DNA from: Athripsodes cinereus
Lineage: Eukaryota > Arthropoda > Insecta > Trichoptera > Leptoceridae
Direction: 5' to 3'
Assembly (NCBI GenBank): GCA_947579605.1
Contig: OX388314.1
Coordinates: forward strand, 17,791,982 to 17,855,981
DNA length: 64,000 bases
Part shown: positions 24,552-37,410 of the stretch, piece by piece
How the letters are laid out: every line of letters starts with the position of its first letter
Position numbering within the stretch: the stretch's first letter is position 1
Notes under the pieces: model-generated
Databases searched by the model: none
Told to the model about the DNA's origin: nothing
What the model saw: the letters and a program-made list of their open reading frames with translations, nothing else
Program-made: the position numbers and the translations under genes

Positions 24552-25393
24552 TAGAGGGTTACTCTAATTTTTATTTCCCGTTTCCCGGGAAAAAAACGAA
24601 TCCTTTCCCGGGAAAAAATACAAATTATTAGTCATGCAGATTGCCATACCGATACCGAAATCTTTGTTTAGTTAACTGTAATAGTCGTTTAAACTTGTAG
24701 AAGCTGACGAATATTTTGATATGAAAATATGAAAAATAATATTAATTACCAATATAAGTGTTATACTTTAAAAAAAAACTTAATTATAGCTTCAATGTAT
24801 TCGTTTGAAAGAAGCATAATTATTCTAAATATAATTCGAAATCGGAGGTGTGTTTGGCCGACAATGTATAAGAATCCTACAATTTTTCATGTTTTTTTTT
24901 ACATATTTCGAAAAGTTAGATAGTTCTTAAAAATATTAGTGCAGCCAACTGTCATTTTTTTTGTTTTATTCATGGATATTAACCGATATAAAAAATCTTT
25001 TTTTGTCGAAATTTCTCATTTTTTAAAGTCAAAAATCTTTAAAAAGCTTTGCCAAAATCCATAACATTTTTTTGCTTGATAGGATGATCAAAAATTAAAA
25101 GTTTATATATTTTGTAAACAATTTTTATTTTGATATAACATAGAGTACCTAAATAAATCTCGTCAGTCAGCTATTTAGTTTTTTTTTAAGCAAATTACTT
25201 GATTTTTTTTTATCAAATCAAAATGTTTGCAAGGGTCAACAAGTTATGAGAGTTTTTATACCAAATTTGTTGAAAATTGAATATTTATAAATATAATAAT
25301 GAATTTCCCGGGATTCCCGGGAATCCCGGGAAATTCATTTTAAAATTTCCCGTTTCCCGGGAACAAAAATAATCCGGGAAAAGATACCCTCTA
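24552..25393. mobile_element. Non-autonomous hAT-like transposon, 842 bp, 8-bp TSD
   Basis: Starts TAGAGGGT and ends ACCCTCTA, and is flanked by an exact 8-bp direct repeat CCGTCAAG at 24544-24551 and 25394-25401. Eight-bp duplications plus short inverted repeats of this kind point to the hAT superfamily. Both subterminal regions are loaded with CCCGGG-centred palindromes: tttcccgggaaa near 24580-24620, and gattcccgggaatcccggga plus further copies near 25305-25380. These are candidate transposase-binding repeats. The interior is AT-rich with no transposase ORF (only chance ORFs up to 64 codons), so it depends on a transposase from elsewhere. Confidence 0.85.
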
Positions 25394-25559
25394 CCGTCAA
25401 GTATCATACACACAGAAACGCCTACAGTAGAATTGGAATTTTCTCATATTTATATGTACCAACCAACCATGTCATTGGCAGTAAAAAGAAAGTCAATGAA
25501 TGAGAATACATAGTCAAGTAAAAACAGAAGAAGTGCATATATGTAGTACAAATTTTATA

Positions 25560-26270
25560 GCATCTATTGTTACGATAGTGTTAACTAGCAGTGAATCACT
25601 ATTCGCGGCGCTATTGCTACGAAGTGTACAGGCGCGGCGCTCGCTTTTGTAGGGATAGAGAAGACAGAAGATTAAGTGAGCATAACGGCTATAATTTATT
25701 TCGCGTTGGGGACAGTCATTATTATTATTTTTCTTACTACATAGTTCTATTGTTGCATAGTAATGTTGTAAATTATAAGAATGAATTTTGTTCAAGTTTA
25801 GGTATGAAAACTTCATATTCATCTTTGGACCTAAATAATAAGCAGATCATCTTGACCTGGCTTCCAAAGAAATGGTATACAAAGGGGATACTAAGAAATA
25901 ACATTAAATGAAAAGGACAGCTTGCCGGCTGAGAGTGCAGGGAGTTCTAACAAAAAATCATTTAAAAAATCCACAAAAGGGTTTTGTTCCCATAGCAAAG
26001 AGAAAAATGTTAGATGAATGCGAGAATGAGTGTAAGAAGACATATAAAACCCGTGGGAGGTGGTACTCGAAAGTTCAAAAGGTCATCACTAGGAAACTAT
26101 GGTTGGAGCTCTTTTGTCGTGCAACGAAATTTTGTTGATTTTTATATTGAGATCTGGATTGGATATAGACCACACTACTACCCCGGCTCATTTGTGCAAG
26201 AAAAACTTGGAGTCTCCATGATACGACTTCTGAAGGAGGTCTGTCGAGTCTCAGTGCAATCCGATAGCTG
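25560..26270 (+). other. Unresolved GC-richer region with short ORFs
   Basis: Two adjoining plus ORFs (about 25591-25911 and 25908-26138) overlap by 4 nt, and a third, 26014-26271, lies in another frame. The second is Lys/Arg-rich (KRKMLDECENECKK and similar). I recognise no domain. Given the repeat ends on both sides, the likeliest reading is a decayed retroelement whose 3' end is the next feature, but a genuine exon cannot be excluded. Confidence 0.3.
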
Positions 26271-26760
26271 AGCTGACAAGAATTTCTATATGGTTTGGGG
26301 AGGTTTTGCAATGCCCAAGGAACCTAAAGGCATTTTTGGGGTTTGTGGATGTTTGGGTATCTCGTTGGGAGCTTCTGCGTCAGCCGGGTTTACCCCCGTC
26401 TGACGTGGGAGCGTCGTAGGGTTGGTTTTGCCCATTGTGGCGGTGGTGCGTGTGGCGAACTCGTCTTTTTGTTGTGTCGTCCTGTCTCCCTTGGTGGAGA
26501 GTAGGTTTGGTAGGGATGTCCCTTTTGGGAGGGTTTAATGTTTCCACACCATGCTGGCGCTGGCGACTCTCGGGCTCGCGCCCTTTAAACGCCTAACAGC
26601 ACGTCTCTGGACACCTCACCTCGGCCTTCTGTACTTACCAATTTGTGTATATATTTTATTACCATGTTTTATTTGTTTTGCTTCACGTTTTGTATCATTT
26701 TGTTTATTTTTCTTTCTTTTTTTACTTGTATATATTGTATAATAACTCAATAAACATTTT
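26271..26760 (+). repeat. Retroelement 3' region with polyadenylation signal
   Basis: A GC-rich stretch containing gcgtcagccgggtttacccc and cgtctgacgtgggagcgtcg, followed by the segment shared with 24185-24360, then a T-rich 3' end and aataaaca at about 26749-26756. This layout fits a 3' UTR of a non-LTR element or LTR-element end. No intact ORF was seen. Confidence 0.5.
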
Positions 26761-26794
26761 TACCACCCAGAAGGGACATTGAAGAGAGAAGTAA

Positions 26795-26945
26795 TATAAA
26801 AGATTCCCACGACGGCGGTTTTGGCCGGCCGGCCCTTCAGGCCTCCCTAATGGCCCGCCCGTGAGGACAATTTTGGTTTGAATGTGCGGATAAGTAGGAG
26901 TTAAAGACTCCTGAGGTATCCGGGTGTGTGGTGGATCTTTCTTCA
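26795..26945 (-). repeat. Family R repeat copy
   Basis: The minus strand carries cacacccggatacctcagga, then actcctacttatccgcac, then ggccggccggccaaaaccg. This matches 23868-23985 on the plus strand and the core near 8872-8925. It contrasts sharply in GC with surrounding DNA. Family and function unknown; the pattern of copies says mobile. Confidence 0.5.
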
Positions 26946-26959
26946 ATGACAAGAATTTC

Positions 26960-29900
26960 GAATGTTTTTTTGAAACAAATGGGGCGCGTTTGTAGACGTT
27001 TATGGGTTTGTTGAATGAGCTATATCTTAAACTTTCTTAAACCTTTGATTGTTTTTTATTACAAAAATGTAGTTTCACAAAGGATCTCCTTTAATATTAC
27101 AGTTTAACAATTGACAAATAAAATAAATATTTTTTGGAGATACAACGTCTAAAACAAAGGAATGTAAATAGCAAAGAAGTAAATATATCAGTTCTAGGAA
27201 AGGGAACTAAAATCCTACAGAAGGCAAACGTAAATCAGTGAAAATAAAATTACAGTACTTATATATACTTGACAATGTACCTAACTAATGGTATAAAAAA
27301 ATGTAAACCTAAGTACGTTTGCTATTTGGTACTCCTGACAGTCTTTTTAAATAATAAATTTAAGAAATACTTTCAAGAGGGAATAATTTCGCTGTACTTT
27401 TGTAATGGTATTCCTCATGATAATTGAATATTCTGTATAATTATATAGTAATTCGAATATGGGTTATTAAATTTTACTGTATATTAATTGTAGGTATAAT
27501 TGTAGTTGTAACCACATAATGAAATCCTCTAATGAAAGCTGTGTGCGACAGGGGGTGGAAAGCAAATATAACAACAAGTTGTGTTGGACATGTGAACATG
27601 AGTTTTGCATTAAGGAGAAACCAAACCAAATACAATATTATTAATTTATTTCACGTAAAAGCACAAAACATAAAAAAACCATAAAAGAACAGTTAAAAAC
27701 GTGAAATTGTTCAAAAATCCGCTTTCATCGCAAACCATGCGCCATAGTTGACGTATTAAACCTGAGTAACATTTTAACATACCCACATAATATACATAGC
27801 CTCACTCATAAATTTATAAGTAGGTATACCATATCAAAAAACAAAAAAATACGAAACATGTCATACTCATCTTCTTTGTGAGATGCAAGGAGAGGTTGCC
27901 TGAGTATTGATTGCCTCTTGTATTATAAGTGGATAATTGAAAATAATAATGAAAATATTTATTGATAAAATAAATGACATGAAAAATAAATTATTTAGGT
28001 AATATTTCAGTGCTATAATCAAAAATTATAAAACAATAATAAAATTATACAACGCAATCAAATTAAAACAATCCTTTCAGCTTGAAATGTTCTCAAATTT
28101 TGTGTAATATTAATAAATTACCATAATCATAATAATTCAGAACACGACTAATAATAATAACTCCTAAGAGAAAACAAATCCAACTTATTTTGGTCAAATG
28201 AACTTGTTATTTTCCTTAAAACTCACCCCTCCCCTAGATGTTTCCTTCCATGGAAGATTAAATTTATGACAGATTAATCATTCCTCCACGGTGTTTTCTC
28301 TCTGAATCATAATTTATAAGCGTGCCTCCTATAATTTTGATTAATATACTCATTTACTAAGCCTTTTTGCAGATTTACTAGCTGATCAAAGTATTTTTGC
28401 GTAAGTAATGATAACACGAAAACAACCTTCAAAACAAATTGAATCAACAGCAGAGAACACCTGTACCTACACTTTTCCATATAATTGAGCTGATCTTTTA
28501 TCTATACCAAAGAAAATTTCTATTTTGGTTAGTTATGCAGATAAATAAATTTATATTTGTTACATTTATAAACGATTATCTAAAACAAAAGAAAAGTGTA
28601 TGGTTGTTAGCTTTAATCACTCCACTGCTGGATATAGGTATATTGAAATAATTTCTATTCCATCTTTTTTGAGATCTCCCTGTGCTTCTATTGTCTCCCA
28701 TCGGTCAACATCATGATCATAGGTGTCCATCTGTTATCCTCTCCTCTAACTCTATTACTAGCTCATTCAAATTAAAGTTTGGAGACTTATTCAAACATAT
28801 ATTTACAATCTTTATCTTCTTCTAAATTGTATCGTTTCTTATTCTGTCTCTCAAGCTCATGTCCAACATTTGTCTTTTCATTGTTTGTATACACATTTCA
28901 GTTTGAGAGCACCATTTTTTTTAAATTTCATCAAGGTTTATTTTTAGATAATACTTGTAATCAAAAAATGCCCTGTGTTCTCTAGAAGAGCTTTAAAGGG
29001 GCAATGGCTTAATGATGAATTTGAAATTTTTTTTAATACATTGGTGCATAATAATTATAATTGGGAACACAGTAATGAGAGTAAATCTAACAGACATTTG
29101 CTTTGATAAGTATATATTATACACACTGATACATATACATTCAATAATGACCCCTCATAAAACGAAATGTTCCTATTGGTTGACGTACACAGTATTGCTT
29201 TAATCTGTGGGTTTTGAATTAATAGTAGAGATGCAACAATAATTAATTTCAATTCAAGTATGCACTAAACCTGATAAACCTGAAATTCGGACGCCGTATC
29301 AATTCGAAATTTATGGAAATAAATTCATTGATCTGATATGGAACATGGATTAGATGTAGGAATTTCAAGCACAACTCTGAGAGTTGTTAGCTATGACATT
29401 TTGAAAGTAATATAGCAATATCTAATATTTAATCACAGAGAGAATCAGCTGATACAAGTATAGGCATTCTAAATAATATAATCGTTCAGATGTCATATAA
29501 TTTAAATTAAATACGGTATTTTAATCGATCTTCGGTGAATTTGAATTACAGTCACAATTATACATATAAGAGCATTTATACCTATAGTTAAATATTAAAA
29601 ACAACAAAAAAAAAATGAAGGTACCTCTCAATGCTTCCTTTTACTCTCTATTTATCAAAATTATTAATATTGCATGCAGAAAAAAATAGAAAAGAAAAAT
29701 ACAAAATGAAACAACTTTACTCACGAAACCGTTTAAAACTGCGTCAGAACAGACTCTAGTCTAGCAAGGCAATAAATTCCATTTGCTATAATTTTTACAT
29801 GTGTATTTGAATATGTGTGTTTAAATATTTGTAAGTAATATAAGGTTCATAAATTTTTGTAGCAGTTAAGTGTTTTTGTTATGTTTCTGGAAAATAAAAA

Positions 29901-32900
29901 AAAATAGCTCTTGCAGATGATTCATGGTTTATATAATTCTATATATATATATATTTTTTTTTTACTTATTCAAGAAATTTACATGATTTGCCACATTTTA
30001 CGCCAGGGTAATTACGAGATAAGAGTACAAAAATTACCAATTCATGCTTTTTTAATTAATCAAATTTAAATAGGCCAATTTTTATTTGTACAACGCTAAT
30101 CATGTTATTTTGAATGGGAGCGAGGATTAATTTAAATATGGTGGCTATTTTTCTGCAAGGGCTTATTCAAGGAAAAGTTTTCAATACTTGTGGTTGTATA
30201 TATCAGTATTTGTTAAAACAAGCAAACAATAAAAAAACTTTAATCCTTTTGTCACAAGTTTTGTTGAATGACGAGAATTCGTGACAAAAATAAATCTTTT
30301 CTATTATTGAAGTATGAATATTTTCAGCACCTTTTCTTTAGTAATTGAACGCTCATTTTCATTTCAAAATTAGTTCTTTATAATGAAGATTTACAAACTT
30401 TTTGTTAATTTATATTTAAGGAAAGGGTTCTCAAAATTGACTCCTGTATGTTTTAAGAAGGTCAGTTTTCATGTCATCCAGTCAGTCTAGATTTTTTTTA
30501 TCCAAGAGCGGATTAGAAAATAATCTTATGGGCTTCTCTCTGCAAAATCTCCATTAAAGCTGATCCTCTACCCTGATTTAAAATCTCACATCAAGGAGGA
30601 AACACATACACAAAAAATATATAATTTTACAATCTTATACATTAAATATGTTCATGTATAATCGTCATTTTTATTTGTACTTGAATCTTCTATTCGGATA
30701 ATTTTTCATGGAAAACCAAAAAAAAACTTCCCTTCCGTTACTTTCATGCAATTCCTAATGCATGTTCTTCTATTTAATGTGCTCAGCACGTGTTCATCCT
30801 CGGAGATCTGACTACGTGATATAGTCATTGGTTTCTCAGGTGGTCACGTCACCGAACGCCTTTCGTGTACCTATACAAAATATATCTAATATTGTTTCTA
30901 TTGTTCGTATATTTAAGTTATTTAGTGTATGCATCTATTTATTTTAGTATCTACATGCATGTTTAAAATATCTTGAATTATTTTGTTTTGTTTTATTTTA
31001 TTTTTTCTTATTATAACTTTTTTTTTATTTTCATTTCAACACGAAACATAAGATTTCAAATGTTTTGTAAGTGACGAACGCTTATTCTTTACCTTAGACA
31101 CGGAATACTTTATATCAAAAAAGAGAGTTGGGTACCTCATTTTATTTTGGGAAGTCCTTAAGAGTTTCACCAACTACGTATCTTATCAAAATTGTTGCAA
31201 AAAGTTTTAGCTGGATACTTATTTAATTTTCCTCGTACAACAAGACTTTCCCGTCAAAGTTCAAAAGTTTTGAGATGTGGTTATGTCTACTTGCCTACTA
31301 TTTTACAATTATCAACACAACTCAAATTGTAAGGTAGGTACTACAATGTGTCATAGTATAAGCTCAAAATATTTTATATTAATTTATAATATATGCAAAT
31401 AGCTTGTGTACTTATGTCTTTTATATTCTGAGATCCAACAGTTGGAAGAACGATCCATTCATTTATTCGCCTTTAAGTTTCTCTTACTAATAGAATTTCA
31501 AAATTCATTCATATGTTCCTAGTTATATTGCTGATCTTGTGGAGGATTCAATGACTTTTGGAAGTGTAATATGAAGACTGTGGAGGTATAATATGAAGGA
31601 GAATCTTTTCAGACACAGGAAACTAAAAAACGTGTGCACAATGAAAGAAATAAATATTGTGATGATAGAATTTCTATTACCGTTAAAAAAAATTGTACAA
31701 AAAATAATTTTATCATTATCATAGTTTCATACAAGTTAGTTAATGGATGCACTGAATGACTAAAAATGCCAGGCTATCTCTTCATCTTATGATATACAGA
31801 AAATTAAGAATGCATGACGTGGCTTATCTTTGCATTGAATATGTTCTCATATTTTCGCATACTTACCTTTAACGGGATACTCAGAAACTTAGACAAAATA
31901 ATTTGAAATCTACATATTATTTTATGGAGATACCTACCACGGAGATAATAATAACATACTGTTGATTTTATTTTACGATTTCTTCAGTTGAAAACAATGG
32001 TACAATTCTTGAATATTTCATTTTATTTCATTTCAAACAGCATGATTGTTCGTATAAATTTTTGAACCTACCGCAACTGAAACATCATTGTACCTCAACA
32101 CAAATAATGTATTAGGTAGGTACTATGAAAGTTGTTAAATTTGATTTCTTCATTTTACGACTTGTATTCAAGGGAGCTGTAAACCCCGTTATTCTTGTGA
32201 TATTGAGACTATAATATTATAATGATAATAATCATGTATAATACATTAATAAAGATTGTCTGGGAGCTATGTAAATATATATCAGGTTTTATATACATCC
32301 TATGGTTTTATATAGTTTGTTCAAGATTAAAATTAACATGTACTTGAGTATAACACAAATTTAAATTTAAATAGTATTGATTGGGCAGATGAAATGAACA
32401 ATCTTCAAATTGAATTCAATAGAATACACCACCTTATATTTATAAAGACTGCTTATATTTGAACGTTGAGAAGCGAATTGCCGTGAAAACTTGTGAGGAT
32501 TACCTAAATAACGTCAACATTTTGGTCGTATTTAAAAACAATATTTAAAAAAAAATATCAAAATGCAGACTTTACCGAAGTATTTCATATTATAACCCAT
32601 AGCAACAGTAGTTTGATAAATTTTTCATTCAGTTTTATAATGTAAGCATCACGTTACGTAAGAATAAGTACAGTGAATAGGTATATTTATGACGCCTACG
32701 TTCAGACTATCAGGCGCCTTTGAATAAACTTTTAGGCTTATTGTTATACTTTTTAACAACTCGCGCAGTAGTAGACTTTTTTGTTGTACCTACCTTATAT
32801 TAAATTGAATTATCTGATATGAGAAAAGAAGTAGATTTATAATACACTTAGTTTATTATGAACTACTGAAATTATACCTAAACCAAATAATTTATTGTAA

Positions 32901-33138
32901 TAAATATTGAGATAAAGTAGGTACATGTGATATAAGGTCATTTTTCAAATTAACTATTTGATGACTCTGGTTACATTTTAAATTTTATTTTTCCCTGAAT
33001 TTGTTTATTTTAGTAGATTATGTTTTTTCGGCAACCTACTTTACTATATACATGAATATATAACTTTAAGTGACGCCAAGGTAACAACTGTCATGTCCCT
33101 CATTGTTGGCTATACATTATAAATAAAAAAAAAATACC
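26960..33138. other. Long AT-rich stretch without recognised genes
   Basis: About 6 kb of AT-rich DNA. Slightly GC-richer patches near 27880-27925, 28650-28760 and 30770-30860 suggest old insertions, but no family could be matched. No ORF over 70 codons has domain character, and no splice-bounded exon was found. Confidence 0.5.
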
Positions 33139-33150
33139 AAATAAAATAAA

Positions 33151-33321
33151 ATATCTATCTATCTATCTATACCATCACGGCATATCCCACAAGTGGGGTA
33201 GCCAGCAGACCAGCTGCATATAAAATATGCAAGCTGTCTTCTCCGTGCCAATATAAAATCAAGACATTCAGGATGGGTGGCAAACCTCATCGCTGAATTT
33301 AAGATGTAAAATGTCTTATTC
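33151..33321 (-). repeat. SINE-A copy, near full length, (ATCT)n tail
   Basis: Minus orientation: the plus strand reads (atct)n, ataccatcacggcatatccc ... ggcaaacctcatcgctgaat ttaagatgtaaaatgtctta. AAATAAAATAAA occurs at 33139-33150 and 33322-33333, a likely 12-bp target duplication (A/T-rich, so partly chance). The head coincides with the start of the 36158 copy, supporting a defined unit of about 165-170 bp. Confidence 0.85.
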
Positions 33322-33333
33322 AAATAAAATAAA

Positions 33334-36145
33334 TAAAATAAATATTTATTATTATTGTTTTCATGTTACTGGTGAGTTAGACTAACGCACGACCAGTTTT
33401 GCGGACTCCGAATTCGCAACATCACGAATTGTGTCTCAAAAATATTGGTATAGGACGATGTATTGAATGGAAGCCTCTTTTGCCATAATAAACTTATTTT
33501 TAGCATAAAAGTTTTATTTATTTCAGATCAACTAACTGATTAGTATTTATTTAAAAAAATGATGTAGAATAACAACGAGAGTCTTATACGAGTATATCTG
33601 TTTAATTCCATGAAAAGGCATTCGTAATCGAGTGAACTACATTCTATACTCCTGAAATTTGGTAACATTGTCCACTATCTAGAAATCACATAATTTATCT
33701 ACATACACCTTGCCTATTTTAAACACTCGTAAATATCATACTAAAATTCTTGTTTAAATATGCTCCGGTGGGGATAAGTAGATGTAACTTTTCATCGTCT
33801 GTTATTTGTATAAGAACCTAATCTTCAAAACCACAAAGCACTATTTATGCCTTAAAGTTACTCACAACTGTGCTAAGTCTTTATTTCAACATCAAGGTTT
33901 AAATTTAGCACTTGGTCTTGAAAATCTGTCCACAACGTATATCTTAGCCTGAGGCGAATTCTCCGCATGTTTGTAAATAAGTTCTATTTACGTACATAAT
34001 TTTAAGCTAAGACTTTGAAAACTATTTGTTGTAAGGGAGTCGCAGTCGTACCTGAAAATGAATACATACATCACGAACATCCACCTTTTACGAGACACAT
34101 GAAAACTCGACAAAAAAGTTTAAATATAAATACACATTATATTTTGAATATTGTACGCTAACATTGTTAAAATTGGGAACTAAAAAGGCAACAGAAAAGA
34201 TATTTTCCAGACTTCGTTTAAAATGATATTCATTAAAGTAATTTTCAAAATATTTTAAATACTTGTACGAGAACATGCTTTTTCTACTAATTTTTGCTTT
34301 ATAAATGTATTTTCAAAATAACAAAAAAAAAGTAAATATATTTTTTATCAAGAACACGATACAACGATTAAACATTTACATTTTAATATTGAAGGCATTA
34401 AATCAACCTATAAATCTTTCGAAATTACCTACACGTTAAAAATTATGAAAATGATGAAGAATAATCGAAAAAAGGAGGCACTTATTACGTAATGATCTAC
34501 GTGATTATGTGGGGGTAGAAGTACCTATAATGATTTTAATGCCTTATTACTCTGTAATGTTTTCATAACTTTCTTGTATTACATATTTATATGATAGTAG
34601 TAGGACGAAATGTGAAGGCATACGAAAACACGTATGACATTCCCCTTTATTCGATGATAGCTACAATATGTGAAGGCCTGAAAATAACATAGGATTACAA
34701 ATAAAAACAGGTTGCACATATTTTCTGAAGGATGTAGAAAAAATATTTCTTAAGTCAACTTTTAATAATAATTATTACCATTTTATTCCAATTCCAAGGC
34801 AATGAAAAAAGTCACAGGACCCCCTAGTCAAACACCCACTTGGTGATCGACTACAAACGAATTTTCGACAATAATTGCAACAATAACGCATAATTATACG
34901 GTACATGTAGGAAAATTGTCGAAAAGTATCTTGTTTTTATAAGTCGTTGATTGTTATAGTCTGATGCGTGAGTTTTGGAAAGATATTATCCAACTATCAA
35001 AATCACTTATAAGTTATTTGTATTAGATATGTATGTATTTCTACAACACTGTTTTTGTGTATTGTGTACGCGAAGTGTATCTACGAGTATCTAATTTTAT
35101 TTACTAGAAATATTTTTGTTATTGCAGCATACAAGCTCGAAGCTTTAAGGTATAATTATAACTTTATAAAATTAAATAAATAAATAATTTATGCCTACTC
35201 TAAAATCACTACCACTAGACAGCAACATAGTAATCATATGTTATATTGCTACAATATTATAATACGTACCAACTAATAATACTAATATGTATGTAGATAG
35301 TCCATTTTGTTTAGTATAAGTAGGTATATGTTTGATACGATGGGTAGTATCCGATATTTACGTACTTATTTACTTTATTATAAACCAAACATCCGGTTTA
35401 CACGGGCTTGGAACTTTTCATAAGAACTTGATGGCAATAACAACTAGTGACAAGTAATTATTACATTGAAATTATTACTAAGTAAAATGTTACAGTGGTT
35501 TAATATAACATGTCAAAATAAATTGCTAATTTTATGTGGTGTATATATAATTAAAGTTTATTATGATATAATCAAATCACATCACATTTAAACATCTATA
35601 ATTAGTTATTTCTTTAAGTTTTTAAATAAAACTTATTATTGAGATAATTTTATGAGTAAAATGATCGTAGTTTTATAAATTTGATACAATAGGTTTGCGC
35701 AAGAAAAAACAATGGATTCAATTTGTTCACTGAAAAAAACTAGTACTTACTTGTTCACTTTAGGTCTAGCATGAGTTTTTCTCGTTTTATTTTCACTTTT
35801 TTGATTTTTGACCTCACATGGAACATTCAATATTTAAAATATTTTACGGCACAAGTACCTACCTACTTGAGCATTTTTAGCGATTTCTATTACTTAAAAC
35901 TTACTGGCTTAAAAAATCTCATACTTCGATAATTATTATGCATGAATAGAAGTAAGTGCAACTGAACAGTATTTAATTTGTGTAAGCTATACAAAAGGTT
36001 AAGTAGGTAAGTAGGAGTAATAGTAATAGTGGTTCCCAACAGTTGGTAGGCTTATAATATCGACATGAAAAACCCAGGAGACTATCAGACCACTACATTT
36101 AACATCAAATTACATACATACAGATTATATTATATTTACAGGATG
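33334..36145. other. AT-rich non-coding stretch
   Basis: No gene or repeat recognised. Confidence 0.55.
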
Positions 36146-36157
36146 ATAATTAAATAA

Positions 36158-36323
36158 GACATTTTACATCTTAAATTCAGCGATGAGGCTTGCCACCCAT
36201 CCTGAATGTCTTGATTTTGTGTTGGCACGAAGAGGACAGTTTGCATGTTTCTTACGTGCAGCTGATCTGCTGGCTACCCCACTTGTGGGATATGCCGTGA
36301 TGGTATAGTAGTAGTAGTAGTAG
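36158..36323 (+). repeat. SINE-A copy, full length (166 bp), (GTA)n tail
   Basis: Best-defined member: it begins gacattttacatcttaaatt cagcgatgaggcttgccacc and ends gccgtgatggtata with (GTA)n. It is flanked by TAATTAAATAA at 36147-36157 and 36324-36334 (11-bp target duplication). The body has no tRNA-like A/B boxes, so it is either a SINE of other origin or the conserved 3' end of a LINE. Confidence 0.85.
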
Positions 36324-36373
36324 TAATTAAATAATACGAGTTGTGAATGGAATAATTACATATTTGATTTTAA

Positions 36374-36518
36374 CAAAAACATTGTTTACTTTTCACTATT
36401 GATTTATTACTCGAGTACTTTCATCAAGTTACCTTAACATTTTCAAGAGAACTCTCTTGACGAAAGTACTCGAGTAATAAATCAATAGTGAAAAGTAAAC
36501 AGTGTTTTTGTAAATATC
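36374..36518. repeat. Fold-back repeat with about 55-bp arms
   Basis: The left arm (aaaacattgtttacttttca ... gtactttcatcaag) is the near-exact reverse complement of the right arm (cttgacgaaagtactcgagt ... acagtgtttt), separated by roughly 30 bp. The right arm continues into sequence shared with 14858-15060. It could be a fold-back MITE or the result of two inverted insertions of one repeat. Confidence 0.8.
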
Positions 36519-36597
36519 AAATATGTTTAAAATGTCTTTTCACAATGTGAACACACAAACTTTAGATCATTTGAATAATTATACACTGTTATTGTAA

Positions 36598-36796
36598 TTA
36601 CTCTCACTTTTTTCCGCAAGTTTTTGAGTATCAAAAAATAGAGACATTTCACATCTAAAATTAAGCAATGAGGTTTGTTACCTATCCTGAAAGTCTTGAT
36701 TTTTTGTTGGCACAGAGAAAACAGATTAAATGTTTATTCCATGCAAATGATCTGCTAGCTACTGCACTTGTGAGATATGTCGTGATAGTACACACT
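36598..36796 (+). repeat. Older SINE-A copy with upstream extension
   Basis: ctttttttccgcaagttttt gagtatc then acatttcacatctaaaatta agcaatgaggtttgttacct match the head of SINE-A, and the body continues to cgtgatagtac at 36784-36794. Many substitutions show it is older than the 36158 copy. The upstream part also occurs near 60690-60730, so the ancestral element may extend further 5' than the 166-bp unit. Confidence 0.7.
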
Positions 36797-37400
36797 TGAT
36801 TTCGTTTTTCTTATCTTTCTTATAGCTTTATATACAAAAACTTGTTAGTATTTCTGTTAGACAGTATATCTTTATTAGACTGGAAAATGAGTTGAAACAT
36901 CAAAGGCTAATTTAACCACGTAAATTACGCATAGATATGCATACTTAGGCTGTAGATTTAAAATACATTTTGTGTTTGTGAATAAAATCACCCTGTAGGT
37001 TTCATTACGTTTATTATAACTTCTTCTCATATCGATTTTCTGTCAAGATACAAGAGGGTGATAATAATATAAAACTCTGCTTATTGCTTTAGATGTATAT
37101 TACCTCAAATACAGAACTACGTAATGTACATATATTATATGTACGAGTACAATCAATTTATCTACTTATATATTCAGCTCTAAGAACAAAGATACCGAAC
37201 CATACCTATTATGTAATATCGTAATACGGCCAGCCGTTAAAATTACATAGATATATGATAAATGACATTTTTCATTTCAAATCTATTATTAAATTTTGTG
37301 AAATAACAGATAACGAAGTATTTTTTTTTTCAATGTATAAATATTTTTGCAACGATAACTACACGTTTCGTGGTGTATATTTTAGCATTTAAAAAACCCC
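36797..37400. other. AT-rich non-coding stretch
   Basis: Nothing recognised. Confidence 0.55.
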
Positions 37401-37410
37401 ACTTGATGAC

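Noticed and set aside
26722..26952. 76-codon minus ORF with Gly/Pro/Arg-rich sequence as a gene
   Set aside because: It lies in a dispersed repeat copy (family R) and the frame is not conserved in the 23.9-kb copy.
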